Of a DNA stretch of 64,000 nt, positions 1 through 8,287 are shown in pieces. The DNA comes from Xenorhabdus hominickii (GTDB lineage Bacteria > Pseudomonadota > Gammaproteobacteria > Enterobacterales > Enterobacteriaceae). Below the pieces are notes generated by a model. It saw only the letters and a list, made by a program, of their open reading frames with translations, did not search any database and had not been told where the DNA came from. The stretch spans positions 396,463 through 460,462 of the forward strand of contig NZ_NJAI01000004.1 of NCBI RefSeq assembly GCF_002632725.1. Reading direction: 5' to 3'. Position numbers and translations under genes: made by a program. How positions within the stretch are numbered: the first letter of the stretch is position 1; every line of letters begins with the position of its first letter.

Positions 1-96
1 TGTGGGGCACCGAGCCAAGAAATAAGCTTAAAAAAGCAAGCTGGTGTGATGATTACCGCGCCAAAGTTTTCTTTGGCTGAATGTTAATCAAAGTAT

Positions 97-505
97 GCTC
101 GCGCCCTGATTGCAACTGAACAAGAATCAGCAAAAACTAAAAGCTTTTTTGCCCCACAGGAAAACAAATCTGGCTTATATATCTACCGCGACAGCTTTTT
201 CGGTAAGGCTCTAAAAAAACATTTATGTTGATGGGAAGTGTATTGGAGAAACAGCAGATAAAACATTTTTCTACACACAAGTATCAGGCGGCCAAAACCA
301 CAAAATATCAACCGAATCAGAGTCCTCCCCTAATGACCTGATAATTTTCACCGAACCTGGAAAAAATTACTTCATAAGGCAATACATAAAAATGGGAGTT
401 TTTGTTGGCGTCGCTGGTCTGAGTGTGTCAACAGAAGAAAAAGGAAAAAGGGTAATATCTAAGGCCGGTGTTCGTCTTGCAAAAGAAGGGTATTGTGATA
501 ACTGA
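97..505 (+). pseudogene. Frameshifted DUF2846-type lipoprotein
   Basis: Two overlapping reading frames together encode a DUF2846-like protein: an opening segment reading SGLYIYRDSFFGKAL and, one frame over, YVDGKCIGETADKTFFYTQV, then the conserved GKNYFIRQYIKMGVFVG block, ending at a TGA at 503-505. The frames meet in an A7 tract near 213-219, where removing one A restores a continuous protein. The expected N-terminal lipoprotein signal upstream cannot be read in one frame, so a second lesion is likely near 85-100. Members of this family are small exported lipoproteins of unknown function. A rho-independent terminator follows directly. The family call is from recall of the conserved block. 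Whether the lesions are real or sequencing errors cannot be told from one sequence. Confidence 0.6.
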
Positions 506-526
506 TTTTCTTTGAAAGTGGCAATA

Positions 527-547
527 GCCCCATCACGGGGCTTTTTT
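527..547 (+). terminator. Rho-independent terminator
   Basis: A GCCCC/GGGGC stem with a 5-nt loop is followed by six T. It lies just downstream of the DUF2846 pseudogene and would end its transcript. Confidence 0.8.
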
Positions 548-983
548 GTCGCTAGTGGAATATTATTTTCGAGTGTGCTAGCTTATATCGAATTAAGTAC
601 ATAATATATGTGCAGTCCTTTAAAAAATCTGGTGAGTATCAGCCCTGAATACGCGTTAGGGCATCCTCCTAAACGGGAGGTTATTATTCTTGACCTGCTC
701 TTTGAACAATTTAGGTGTGCTGAAAAAGCACAAACTATCCTAGCGTGAATGTACTCATTATATTTTCATATTTAAATTATAACACGAATTAATAATTCTA
801 TGACTTAAGCGGAAACGCTAATCTTTACTCATCCAAAAATCTAAAACCTCACAATTAACCTATGCAATTATTTTGCATCGGTCGTTTTTGCATGTTTTTT
901 TCACAATTAAACCAAATAAAAAAGCCAGTATTTCGCTACTGGCTTTTGTCGTCCGATTAAAAGGAGAAAACAAATATGTTGGG
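548..983. other. Gene-free AT-rich stretch
   Basis: No credible reading frame is seen. The only clear structure is a hairpin at 919-947, AAAAGCCAGTA paired with TACTGGCTTTT around a TTTCGC loop. It has A and T runs on its two sides, so it could terminate transcription from both directions. It lies just past the end of the minus-strand integrase pseudogene. Confidence 0.5.
919..947. terminator. Bidirectional hairpin terminator
   Basis: An 11-bp perfect stem (AAAAGCCAGTA) with a 6-nt loop has T runs on either strand. It lies 37 bp downstream of the stop codon of the integrase pseudogene, which would be its natural upstream gene. Confidence 0.7.
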
Positions 984-2147
984 TTACAGACCTGATATTT
1001 TGTCAATGTAGTCAGCAAACCACTGCATCATTTCACGGCGTTTATCGAGATACTGGGCGTGTTTATATATGCCTCGAATACTATTGCGGTCAATATGTGC
1101 CAATTAACGCTCAATTAGGTCATGGCTAAATCCGTGCTCATTCAGGATAGTGCTGAACTGGTGACGGAAGCCATGGCCGCTAGCGATCCCGTCATAACCA
1201 ATTTGCCTAATCACTTGTAATACAGCGTTCTCACAAATTGGTTTTTTCTTGTCATTTCTACCAGCAAATACGAAATTAGAAATACTTGAAGTGATAGGGT
1301 GGAGAGTTTTTAGTAACTCAATGACCTGATTTGACATCGGAATTACGTGTGGTTTCCGGTTTTTCATTATTTCTGGTTCGATGTTAATTAGCTTGTTATC
1401 AAAATCGACATCGTTCCATTGCATGCTGCGCAGTTCTTTCGTGCGCAGAGCTGTGTATTGTAAAACCTGAGTGGCTATTTTTGAGATAACACTACCGGAA
1501 TACGAAGATAACGCCTGATTGAATGAGGATATTTGGTCTACTGTTAGGAACGGATAATTCTTCTTTTTATATCCTGTCATTGCGTCGACTAAATCTGGAG
1601 CTGGATTATATTTTGCCCTTTCTGTCACAATGGCATATCTGAACACTTCTCCACACCTGCGCCGAGCTTTACTTGCTTGTTCCATCGCTCCGCGTTCTTC
1701 GAACTGACGGATCACCTTGAGTAAGACCAATGTCTCTATTTCTTCCATTGTCATATGGCCTATGCTTGGCAAAATGTCACTTCGGAACATACTTTGTAAT
1801 TCTTTTGCATATCTTTCAGACCAGACGGCTTTTTTGAATTGATACTATTCTTGATAGATGGATGAGAATGTATCTTTAGGTTTTTCTGTGGATCTTTTCC
1901 TTTTTGATAGGTCTATTCCATTAGCTAATTCTTTCTTTAACTCGAATACCTTGTCTCTAGCCTCAGCAAGGGATATTTCAGGATACTTACCCACAGTATG
2001 AATCTTTTCTTTTCCCTCAAACTGATAACGTAATTGCCATACTTTTTTACCAGATAACGGAATGTATAGATAAAGACCGTTAATGTCTGATAGACGGTAT
2101 GGTTTTTCTTTTGGTTTAGCTGAATCTACCTGTTTTACAGTAAGCAT
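984..2147 (-). pseudogene. P4-type tyrosine integrase with two nonsense codons
   Basis: A single reading frame of about 388 codons shows an N-terminal DUF4102/arm-binding domain (MLTVKQVDSAKPKEKPYRLS) and a C-terminal tyrosine-recombinase domain (TALRTKELRSMQW, HGFRHQFSTILNEHGF, LAHIDRNSIRGIYKHAQYL). Two in-frame stops break it. One is a TAG after SSIYQE (about 1845), where a Trp is expected. The other is a TAA after DLIER (about 1104), where Gln of the usual IERQLAH motif is expected. The frame is otherwise intact, so these are point nonsense changes rather than deletions. The gene begins about 210 bp from the 3' end of the tRNA-Arg gene, the classical position for an island integrase. The start at 2147 is chosen because MLTVKQ matches the family N-terminus. 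Confidence 0.85.
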
Positions 2148-2180
2148 TGGGTAAAATTCTTTACCCAAAATTTACCCAAA
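2147..2180. promoter_or_regulatory. TTTACCCAA repeats at the integrase start
   Basis: TTTACCCAA occurs at 2160-2168 and 2172-2179 (with one extra T), and as its inverse TTGGGTAAA at 2147-2155. The cluster covers the start and upstream edge of the dead integrase. Repeats placed like this commonly serve as integrase arm-type sites or autoregulatory operators; that role is inferred. Confidence 0.45.
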
Positions 2181-2243
2181 TAGGAGTGCGGATGTCAACG
2201 AACCAAAACGAACTTATGCGAACGGTGATTTATTGTATATTTT

Positions 2244-2324
2244 GGGATTTAAGGGATTTAAGGGATTTAAGGGATTTAAGGGATTTAAGGGATTTAAGGG
2301 ATTTAAGGGATTTAAGGGATTTAG
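2244..2324. repeat. Nine-copy 9-bp tandem repeat (GGGATTTAA)
   Basis: The unit GGGATTTAA is repeated nine times head to tail without interruption; the last copy ends in G instead of A. It lies between the integrase pseudogene and the tRNA-Arg 3' end. A forward reading frame through it gives Asp-Leu-Arg repeats but has no support as a gene. Uninterrupted short repeats of this type are prone to copy-number change by slippage. Confidence 0.95.
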
Positions 2325-2356
2325 CGAACGGGTAAGAACTGCGATGAACTGTGGAC

Positions 2357-2431
2357 TGGCGTCCCCTGCAGGGATCGAACCTGCAACTAGCCCTTAGGAG
2401 GGGCTTGTTATATCCATTTAACTAAGGGGAC
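2357..2431 (-). tRNA. argW: tRNA-Arg (CCT anticodon)
   Basis: The reverse strand shows a complete cloverleaf: acceptor GTCCCCT pairs with AGGGGAC, the T-arm contains GTTCGATCC, the anticodon stem AGCCC/GGGCT holds the loop CTCCTAA with anticodon CCT, and a 3' CCA is encoded. It reads AGG codons. In E. coli the same tRNA (argW) lies near mlaA and is an integration target for prophages. Here integrase genes stand on both sides, consistent with repeated use as an attachment site. Confidence 0.95.
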
Positions 2432-2570
2432 TTTTTACTACTATGTTTCATTTTGTTTCGAGCTGTTTGTATCTTATCTCTTTCTTCCTGTTTTAATCAA
2501 GTTGTTTGCCTTTATTTGTTTAGTTTTGTTTCTGCTCGTTTTTAGTTGTGGTCGGTTCGTTCACTTGCCA

Positions 2571-2614
2571 TTGTGTACAGATTGAGTACATAATTAAACT
2601 TCAACTTGTGTACA
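2571..2614. promoter_or_regulatory. TGTGTACA repeats upstream of the second integrase
   Basis: TGTGTACA occurs at 2572-2579 and 2607-2614, with a related GAGTACA at 2584-2590, directly upstream of the intact integrase start. More copies of GTGTAC occur at 2990-2997, 3004-3010, 3020-3027, 3702-3708, 4057-4062, 5505-5512 and 5518-5523. Arm-type integrase binding or autoregulation is the likely role (inferred). Confidence 0.45.
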
Positions 2615-2624
2615 GGTTATAGTT

Positions 2625-3800
2625 ATGGCATTGAGCGACACTAAACTACGTGGTATTCACAATAAACCCTACAAAGGGACTCCGGAGTTAACCGATGGTG
2701 ACGGCTTGAGTATCAGAATAACGCCAAACGGAACTATAACATTTCAGCATAGATATCGCTGGAATGGCAAGCCTGTTCGCCTTACTGTTGGTCGCTATCC
2801 TGAAATGTCGCTCAAGGATGCACGAATCGCAGTAGGTGAGATGCGCTCATTGCACACAAAGGGGTTTAATCCAAAAATGTATTTCTCTCATTCAGAAGGA
2901 GAGGCAACATTAAAAGATTGTCTTGACTACTGGTGGGATAAGTACGCATCTACGCTAAAACCTAATACACAGATACTTTATAAGTCCGTTGTGTACAACA
3001 CGATGTACACACAATTCTCGTGTACACCAGTAGCTAGCATACCTGTGTCATCTTGGGTTAAGTTTTTCGACAAACAGGAAAAGGAAAACCCTAAAAAAGC
3101 CAGAGTGCTTTTAACTCAAATGCGTTCAGTTGTTAATTGGTGCATAGGAAGGCAGTTTATCCCGTCATGTGAAGTCATGAAACTTAGCGTGAAAAATACA
3201 GGCAAAAAACCAGACACTGGTAGCCGAGTTTTAACTTACACAGAACTGGCTAAGGTCTGGCTAGCCCTGGAAAATAATAAGATAGTTTCATCCAACAAAG
3301 TATTGCATCAACTCCTTTTATTATGGGGAGCTCGCCTTTCTGAATTGAGGCTTGCTACTGCTCGTGAATTCAATATGGATGACTTGATCTGGACAACTCC
3401 AGTAGCTCACTCAAAAATGGGCAATGTGATTAGGCGACCTATATTCGAGCAGGTCACCCCATATATAGAACGGATATTAAACATGAGTAATGATATTTTT
3501 TTTCCCGGTCAGGAGATTGATAAATCCATAGACCGATCATCATCAAACCTCTATATGAAGAAACTAAGGGAATCAATTGATATACCTGAATGGCGTACAC
3601 ATGACTTTAGGCGATCTTTGGTGACTAATTTATCAAGCGAAGGGATTGCGCCCCATGTCACCGAAAAGATGCTGGGGCATGAGCTAGGTGGGGTGATGGC
3701 CGTGTACAATAAACACGATTGGATTGATGAGCAAAAAGGGGCGTATGAATTATATACAGATAAGATTTTCTGGCATGTTAGGCAGCTCAAGAACGGTTGA
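2625..3800 (+). CDS. P4-type tyrosine integrase
   Basis: Intact 391-residue site-specific recombinase. The N-terminal DUF4102-like domain (residues 1-80, with TDGDGLSIRITPNG and VRLTVGRYPEMSLKDAR) binds arm-type sites. A core-binding segment follows, then the catalytic domain with WGARLSELRLA (first Arg), THDFRRSLVTNL (H-x-x-R region) and MLGHELGGVMAVYNKHDW (His and probable nucleophile Tyr). It lies on the 5' side of the tRNA-Arg gene and reads away from it, opposite to the dead integrase on the 3' side. GTGTAC-type repeats lie upstream and inside the gene. It is only distantly similar to the other integrase, so the two mark separate acquisition events. Cargo genes downstream are decayed. 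Confidence 0.9.
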   Translation: MALSDTKLRGIHNKPYKGTPELTDGDGLSIRITPNGTITFQHRYRWNGKPVRLTVGRYPEMSLKDARIAVGEMRSLHTKGFNPKMYFSHSEGEATLKDCLDYWWDKYASTLKPNTQILYKSVVYNTMYTQFSCTPVASIPVSSWVKFFDKQEKENPKKARVLLTQMRSVVNWCIGRQFIPSCEVMKLSVKNTGKKPDTGSRVLTYTELAKVWLALENNKIVSSNKVLHQLLLLWGARLSELRLATAREFNMDDLIWTTPVAHSKMGNVIRRPIFEQVTPYIERILNMSNDIFFPGQEIDKSIDRSSSNLYMKKLRESIDIPEWRTHDFRRSLVTNLSSEGIAPHVTEKMLGHELGGVMAVYNKHDWIDEQKGAYELYTDKIFWHVRQLKNG

Positions 3801-3967
3801 CTCCGCCATTATCAAGCCATTCACGTATAGCTGAATAACTGTATCGGGCGGGGGGTGGCTGAGAACTGGTTCAGGTAATCCATATTTTTTCTGAGTCTAT
3901 ACACTGCGGTTCTTTTCTTTCCTAACATATCAAAAACCTCTTTTTCTTCAATTAAATCTTTATCCAT
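3787..3967 (-). pseudogene. AlpA-family regulator with two frameshifts
   Basis: The start reads MDKDLIEEKEVFDMLGKKRT followed by AVYRLRK, the helix-turn-helix opening of AlpA-like phage/island regulators. The family sequence continues in a second frame (YGLPEPVLSHPP, after an A-run at about 3885-3891) and again in a third (RYSYSAIREWLDNGGVNRS, after a C-rich stretch near 3848-3856). Two single-base shifts therefore break a protein of about 60 residues. Its end overlaps the 3' end of the integrase gene convergently. AlpA proteins usually control integrase or excision genes, so the pairing fits a satellite-type island. A Shine-Dalgarno (AAGGAG) precedes the ATG. Confidence 0.7.
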
Positions 3968-4124
3968 TTCTATTCTCCTTCCGAATAACTCTCACATAAT
4001 AAGCCAGCACTGATTTAGCACTGAACCTCATGTGATTAAGTGGTTTAAATTTAGGCGTGTACTTATCGAGAATTGCGGTCACTGCTTTGTCGTCATATTT
4101 GTGTAACCCGCAGTAGGTTGCGGA
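3960..4124 (-). other. Small ORF remnant overlapping the alpA start
   Basis: An open stretch of 55 codons ends in ...SVLAYYVRVIRKENRNG and a TAA that overlaps the first codons of the alpA remnant (ATGGATAA), as in translationally coupled phage genes. No ATG opens it. A GTG at 4080-4082 would give about 40 residues. I do not recognise a function. It may be the tail of a longer, decayed gene of the same island. Confidence 0.35.
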
Positions 4125-4308
4125 TTACACATTAAACGGACTCAATTATCTGTTGGATTTTGAGTTATGGTCATTGAGGGGGCTTGCTTATACTAAAGCA
4201 GATAAGTGAATAACCTATATGATATAGAAACTATCATTTCAGTGGTTCATTAATGATGAAGTAATAACAATTGTTATTTTTAGCAATTTCCTCAAAAAAG
4301 GGGATGAT

Positions 4309-4849
4309 ATGAAATTTTTATTTAGTCTTATTTCAATGGTTTTATTTTTAATCTCACAATCAGCTTTCCTGGCTAAAATATGATATAACATTTTCAAATC
4401 CAGCAAGGCCGTCTGGAGAGGTTTATCAGCTTAACTCCAATTCTGGTCTCACTCATTTATCTAGAATAAATGACGCATGTATGGCTAGCGCAGGCCCATT
4501 AAATTTCAGTGTTAGTAATGAATATAACATGACCGTTGAGGACATTAACTCTGGTCTTGGTATATGCTTTGGGATACAAAAAAAGATAATCTGGGCAGTG
4601 AGTCATACATATAATCCCGCCAGCACAGACCCTAAACCCTGTTTAATACAATTGAGTGCCACTTTTTACTGGGGAAATCACTGGCATGCGGCAGTTACGA
4701 GCACCTGTAATAATCTAATTAAACATGCAGCATGTGCAGATGAGAATTGTCTTAATTATTGTCCAGATCTGAATAATTGCCATATGACAAAGACAAGAAG
4801 TGTCGGCGTTTCCGTACCCGATAAGATAAATATAATCTTTGCACAGTAG
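4309..4849 (+). pseudogene. Frameshifted secreted cysteine-containing protein
   Basis: A well-placed ribosome site (GGGGATGAT) precedes MKFLFSLISMVLFLISQSAF, a clear signal peptide, which runs into a TGA at 4381. One frame over, reading continues without a stop from KYDITFSNPARPSGEVYQLN to ...VSVPDKINIIFAQ at 4849. A one-base shift near 4375-4380 would join them into a secreted protein of about 180 residues. The mature part has about nine cysteines, clustered near the end (HAACADENCLNYCPDLNNCH), which suggests disulfide bonds. A shorter product could start at the internal ATG at 4481 but would lack the export signal. I do not recognise the family. Confidence 0.55.
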
Positions 4850-5165
4850 AAATGCGCCGAGCTTTAAATATGATCATTTGTCTCTTAAAGAATTGAAATT
4901 ATCTATACAAAGGTGAGAAATCTCACCTTTAACTCCTGCATGGTGTAGGCACGCTTCTGTTTCAAACGGAGATATGTACTTGTTTAACTTTTATTCCGGG
5001 GAAATTAACTATAGGGATTCCTTCAGTTTAAGGAGTCACCTATTTGGGAGGCTCTTCTTCGTTAGGTAGGTTAAAGCAGCTCTGTACGTTTAGCATACCA
5101 ACCTGTAGTTGAGGCTCTCACTTTGGCTTGTCAATCAGCGAAATTTTCCGCCGATTACCGGATGA

Positions 5166-5195
5166 TAATCATGGCTCAAATCTGAGCCATGATTA
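5166..5195. repeat. Perfect inverted repeat, 13-bp arms
   Basis: TAATCATGGCTCA and its exact complement flank a 4-nt spacer. No T run follows on either strand, so it is not a standard terminator. Confidence 0.8.
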
Positions 5196-5295
5196 ATAAT
5201 CTGATTTTATTCATGAAATAAAAACGGGATCATCTCAAGGTATGACGTCCCACCTTGGGTACGCAATACCTTTTGTTTGCACAGGTACCTCACAT

Positions 5296-5323
5296 ACTAT
5301 AGGGCAGGTTTCTGCCCTATAGT
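5296..5323. repeat. Perfect inverted repeat, 12-bp arms
   Basis: ACTATAGGGCAG and its exact complement flank a 4-nt spacer. The sequence CTGCCCTATA recurs once more just downstream (about 5344-5353), so part of the stem has a second possible partner. Confidence 0.75.
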
Positions 5324-5786
5324 GATAGTGGCTTCCTTTCCCCCTGCCCTATAATTTCCCGCTTTTTTTCAGGTAACAGTAGCGGTCGATACCTCATCAA
5401 TGTAATCAGTGAGTTGGTGGGTGATAAACTATCTTGATTGTGAATTGTTGTAAGTGAGCTATAAGTAGTAAAACGGGAAGAGATAAAACAAGGTGACTTT
5501 GTATTGTGTACATATTGGTGTACTTTTAGGATTTTAATTATAATTTTTTAAAATAAAAACAATAAGTTATATTTATAATTCGTTATATCCATTCTAAGTG
5601 GCAGCAGAAAAAATTATACCAGTTTTTCTTGCCGGAGATAAGGCATTACGAACTGTTTGCCTATATAATCACCACTCTTTTTGATTACCATTAATGAAAA
5701 ACTGGCAGTATATTTAACACATTGGGTACATTGATCACCATGCAGTGTGATATTCACTGCCTAAAAGTTATTATGTGGAGAACAAT

Positions 5787-6539
5787 ATGAAGTATCGTCT
5801 GAGCGGGGTTGCTCTTACAGCCGCTTTACTAGTGGGATGTGCTAGTTCATCAAATACGATGCAACAGGGCCGTTCTGATCCGCTGGAAGGGTTTAACCGT
5901 GCAATGTTCAACTTTAATTACGATGTTCTCGACCCTTATTTTTTACGACCTGTTGCTGTAGCTTGGCGTAATTATGTACCAATGCCGGCGCGGAATGGTG
6001 TTGGTAATTTTATGAGTAATTTGGAAGAGCCCGCCAGCATGGTTAACAGTTTTTTGCGTGGTAACCTTAATGAAGGTGCAAAGCACTTTAACCGTTTCTT
6101 TTTGAATACCATTTTAGGTATGGGCGGGTTTATTGATGTTGCTTCAATGGCGAATCCAAAACTAGCAAAAGAAGATTCAGTACGTTTTGGTGGCACGTTG
6201 GGGCACTATAATGTGGGTTATGGCCCTTATGTTGTTCTGCCTGGTTATGGTAGTTTCACACTACGTGATGAAGGCGGTAATTTTGCGGATATGACTTATC
6301 CTATGTTGAGTTATCTAACGGGTTGGATGTCGGTAGGCAAGTGGATGGTTGAAGGTATAGAAACTCGTGCTCGTTTACTGGATTCTGACGGGCTGTTGAA
6401 AAATTCTTCTGATCCTTATTTGATGATGCGCAATGCTTATTTCCAGCGTCACGATTTTATGGTTAATGGCGGCAAGCTAGTGCCAGAAAAAAATCCTAAT
6501 GCGGCAAGTATCCAAGATGAATTGGATTCCATTGATTAA
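5787..6539 (+). CDS. mlaA: MlaA (VacJ) outer-membrane lipoprotein
   Basis: Outer-membrane part of the Mla system, which removes misplaced phospholipids from the outer leaflet and passes them to MlaC for return to the inner membrane. The 250-residue protein starts MKYRLSGVALTAALLVGC, a type II signal peptide with lipobox Cys18. It then carries the family blocks RSDPLEGFNRAMFNFNYDVL, FFLNTILGMGGFIDVA and DSDGLLKNSSDPY. The ATG at 5787 is preferred to an in-frame GTG at 5775 because GTGGAG sits 8 bases before it as ribosome site. It is monocistronic here, convergent with fadL across a shared terminator. Confidence 0.96.
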   Translation: MKYRLSGVALTAALLVGCASSSNTMQQGRSDPLEGFNRAMFNFNYDVLDPYFLRPVAVAWRNYVPMPARNGVGNFMSNLEEPASMVNSFLRGNLNEGAKHFNRFFLNTILGMGGFIDVASMANPKLAKEDSVRFGGTLGHYNVGYGPYVVLPGYGSFTLRDEGGNFADMTYPMLSYLTGWMSVGKWMVEGIETRARLLDSDGLLKNSSDPYLMMRNAYFQRHDFMVNGGKLVPEKNPNAASIQDELDSID

Positions 6540-6555
6540 TTTGGAATAAAAAACC

Positions 6556-6585
6556 AAAAAAGGATAGCATTAGCTATCCTTTTTA
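6556..6585. terminator. Bidirectional terminator between mlaA and fadL
   Basis: AAAAAAGGATAGC pairs with GCTATCCTTTTT around ATTA. The T runs on both strands suit the convergent genes on either side. Confidence 0.9.
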
Positions 6586-6600
6586 GATCACCGCATTCGG

Positions 6601-7935
6601 TTAGAACGTATAGTTAAAGTTCATGCCGTACAGCCACGCAGTTCCTTTGGAATCAAATTCATAAGGTGTATTCAATGGCGCATCAGCATTTTCTTTCAGT
6701 TTTTCGCTAACACGTACTTTTTTGCCACGCATATAGGAAACACCAACATCTACAGAGGCATCTTTATTGAATGCGTAAGTGGTTCCAACACTAAACCAGA
6801 AACGATCTTGGTCAGGGATAGAGATAGAACGGTTTTTAGCTGGTACTGGGCTTTCATCGAAGGCGATACCGGTACGGAATGTCCAGTTATCGTCGTAGTA
6901 GTAAGTGGTACCCAGTGAGACACGATAAGCATCACGGAAACCTTCATGTTTCTCAAATGCGACTTTACCTGTGTCATTTCTTGTTGCTTTTAATTCCTTG
7001 AACTCGCTCCAGCCTGTATACAGGAAACTATAGTGAATTGCCCACTGTGGTGCAACACGGTTATAGCCTGAAAACTCCCACATATCAGGTAAGTTCAGAT
7101 CTAGTTTACCTTTGACTGTTTTGCCGTCAGTGCCATTATCAAAGGTTCCTGGTATGAATGGCAAATCACTGCGGTAATCTCCGCTTTTGAATTTAACTTT
7201 GACTTTTGAACGGTAAGTCAGACTATAACGGTTATTTTCGTCGTACTGATATAAGAATCCAGCATTCCAGCCATAACCCCAATCTTTGCCTTCCATTTTG
7301 GCAGCTTCCGCACTCGCTGGAATTGTGACTGGAATACCTTTAGCTCTGAGTCCCTTCGTTATCATAGAGCCTGTCTCACCCATATGGCGAGTGATTTTAG
7401 CGTCTGCATAAACAGCATCGATACCTAAGCCAAAGCTGAACTGATCATTAAACTTGTAAGCACCGCTTAGGTTTAGGTTCACGGTTTTAAGATCAGTCTT
7501 GCCACCAAGTGGGCCAGCAGTGTAGTTATTGCTGAAACTGGTTGCTAATCCATAGTTGGAAGTCGCAGATGCACCGATAAACCACTGATCATTGATAGGC
7601 GTAATAAAATGCAGGTTTGGTATCCATGCATGTGGCGCAATGTTTTTAGCATCGGTACTGTTGTGAGTCAATGGAGATTGACCAGTGATATCAACATTCG
7701 GGTTGACATAAATTAAACCGCCAGAAAACGATGGGCGATTAAAAAGGGTCATGGCCGCAGGGTTACGGCTTCCCTCGGAAGCGTTGTCACCAACGACACC
7801 TGCTCCAGAAAATGCACGGCCTAGTCCTGATGATGAATATTCATTCAATTGAAAACCGGCAGCACTAGCGTTGGATGAGATGACTGCAACCGCCACTGCT
7901 AATGCTGAACGCGTAAACAGGTTTTTTTGGCTCAT
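6601..7935 (-). CDS. fadL: FadL long-chain fatty acid outer-membrane transporter
   Basis: Fourteen-stranded outer-membrane beta-barrel that brings long-chain fatty acids into the cell. The 444-residue precursor has a signal peptide ending ASA before [19 protein letters not shown], the plug/hatch N-terminus of the family. The conserved NPA motif ([10 protein letters not shown]) and a C-terminal aromatic residue (MNFNYTF) typical of outer-membrane proteins are present. The start is placed at MSQKNLF because GAGG lies 8 bases upstream. It is divergent from yfcZ-fadIJ, so import and anaerobic beta-oxidation genes lie side by side as in E. coli. FadR control is expected from family knowledge; I did not locate an operator. 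Confidence 0.96.
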   Translation of the reverse strand: MSQKNLFTRSALAVAVAVISSNASAAGFQLNEYSSSGLGRAFSGAGVVGDNASEGSRNPAAMTLFNRPSFSGGLIYVNPNVDITGQSPLTHNSTDAKNIAPHAWIPNLHFITPINDQWFIGASATSNYGLATSFSNNYTAGPLGGKTDLKTVNLNLSGAYKFNDQFSFGLGIDAVYADAKITRHMGETGSMITKGLRAKGIPVTIPASAEAAKMEGKDWGYGWNAGFLYQYDENNRYSLTYRSKVKVKFKSGDYRSDLPFIPGTFDNGTDGKTVKGKLDLNLPDMWEFSGYNRVAPQWAIHYSFLYTGWSEFKELKATRNDTGKVAFEKHEGFRDAYRVSLGTTYYYDDNWTFRTGIAFDESPVPAKNRSISIPDQDRFWFSVGTTYAFNKDASVDVGVSYMRGKKVRVSEKLKENADAPLNTPYEFDSKGTAWLYGMNFNYTF

Positions 7936-8287
7936 AACCAAAACCTCATTGTTTAATTATTATTAACATGCTACTCAAGTAGCTGAGAGCGCGGGATTGT
8001 AGAGTCGATTTGTCATAATGACAAATCAGACCAGTGCACGAAGTATAGGCCTGATAGTAGAATATGTTGCAAGAATGTTTTTAAAATATAATCAAGTTGA
8101 TTGTTAAAATGCGACTCGTGTAACAAAAAATCGACAATTAGCGTTAATAATATGTAAACAGATATTGGCTAACGTGATGAGATCAATAAATCGTCAGATA
8201 ACTGACTCTAAACATTGTAAATGCTGGTTATTAACCGTCTGAGTACAGTAAAATCATTAGCAGGTTTTTATCGTTGGAGAAACAAAG
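7936..8287. other. Divergent fadL/yfcZ intergenic region
   Basis: About 350 AT-rich bases between divergent start codons must contain both promoters. No repeat or RNA gene is recognised. Confidence 0.5.

Larger units (their letters stand above)
4850..5786. other. Long intergenic region with perfect hairpins
   Basis: No gene is supported over about 940 bp. The stretch holds several inverted repeats: 4909-4929 (AAGGTGAG stem), 5166-5195 (13-bp arms) and 5296-5323 (12-bp arms). It also has a GTGTAC pair at 5505-5523 resembling the repeats upstream of the second integrase. The last 150 bp should contain the mlaA promoter. Confidence 0.5.

Noticed and set aside
2244..2324. CRISPR array at the short tandem repeats
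   Set aside because: Units are 9 bp with no spacers and no cas genes occur in the window; it is a simple tandem repeat.
2147..2335. Open frame of 62 codons with Asp-Leu-Arg repeats
   Set aside because: It is a product of the 9-bp tandem repeat, overlaps the integrase start on the other strand and has no homology or ribosome site.
2361..2385. Search for a second copy of the tRNA 3' end as an att repeat
   Set aside because: No duplicate of the TTCGATCCCTGCAGGGGAC segment was noticed elsewhere in the window; the other end may lie left of position 1.
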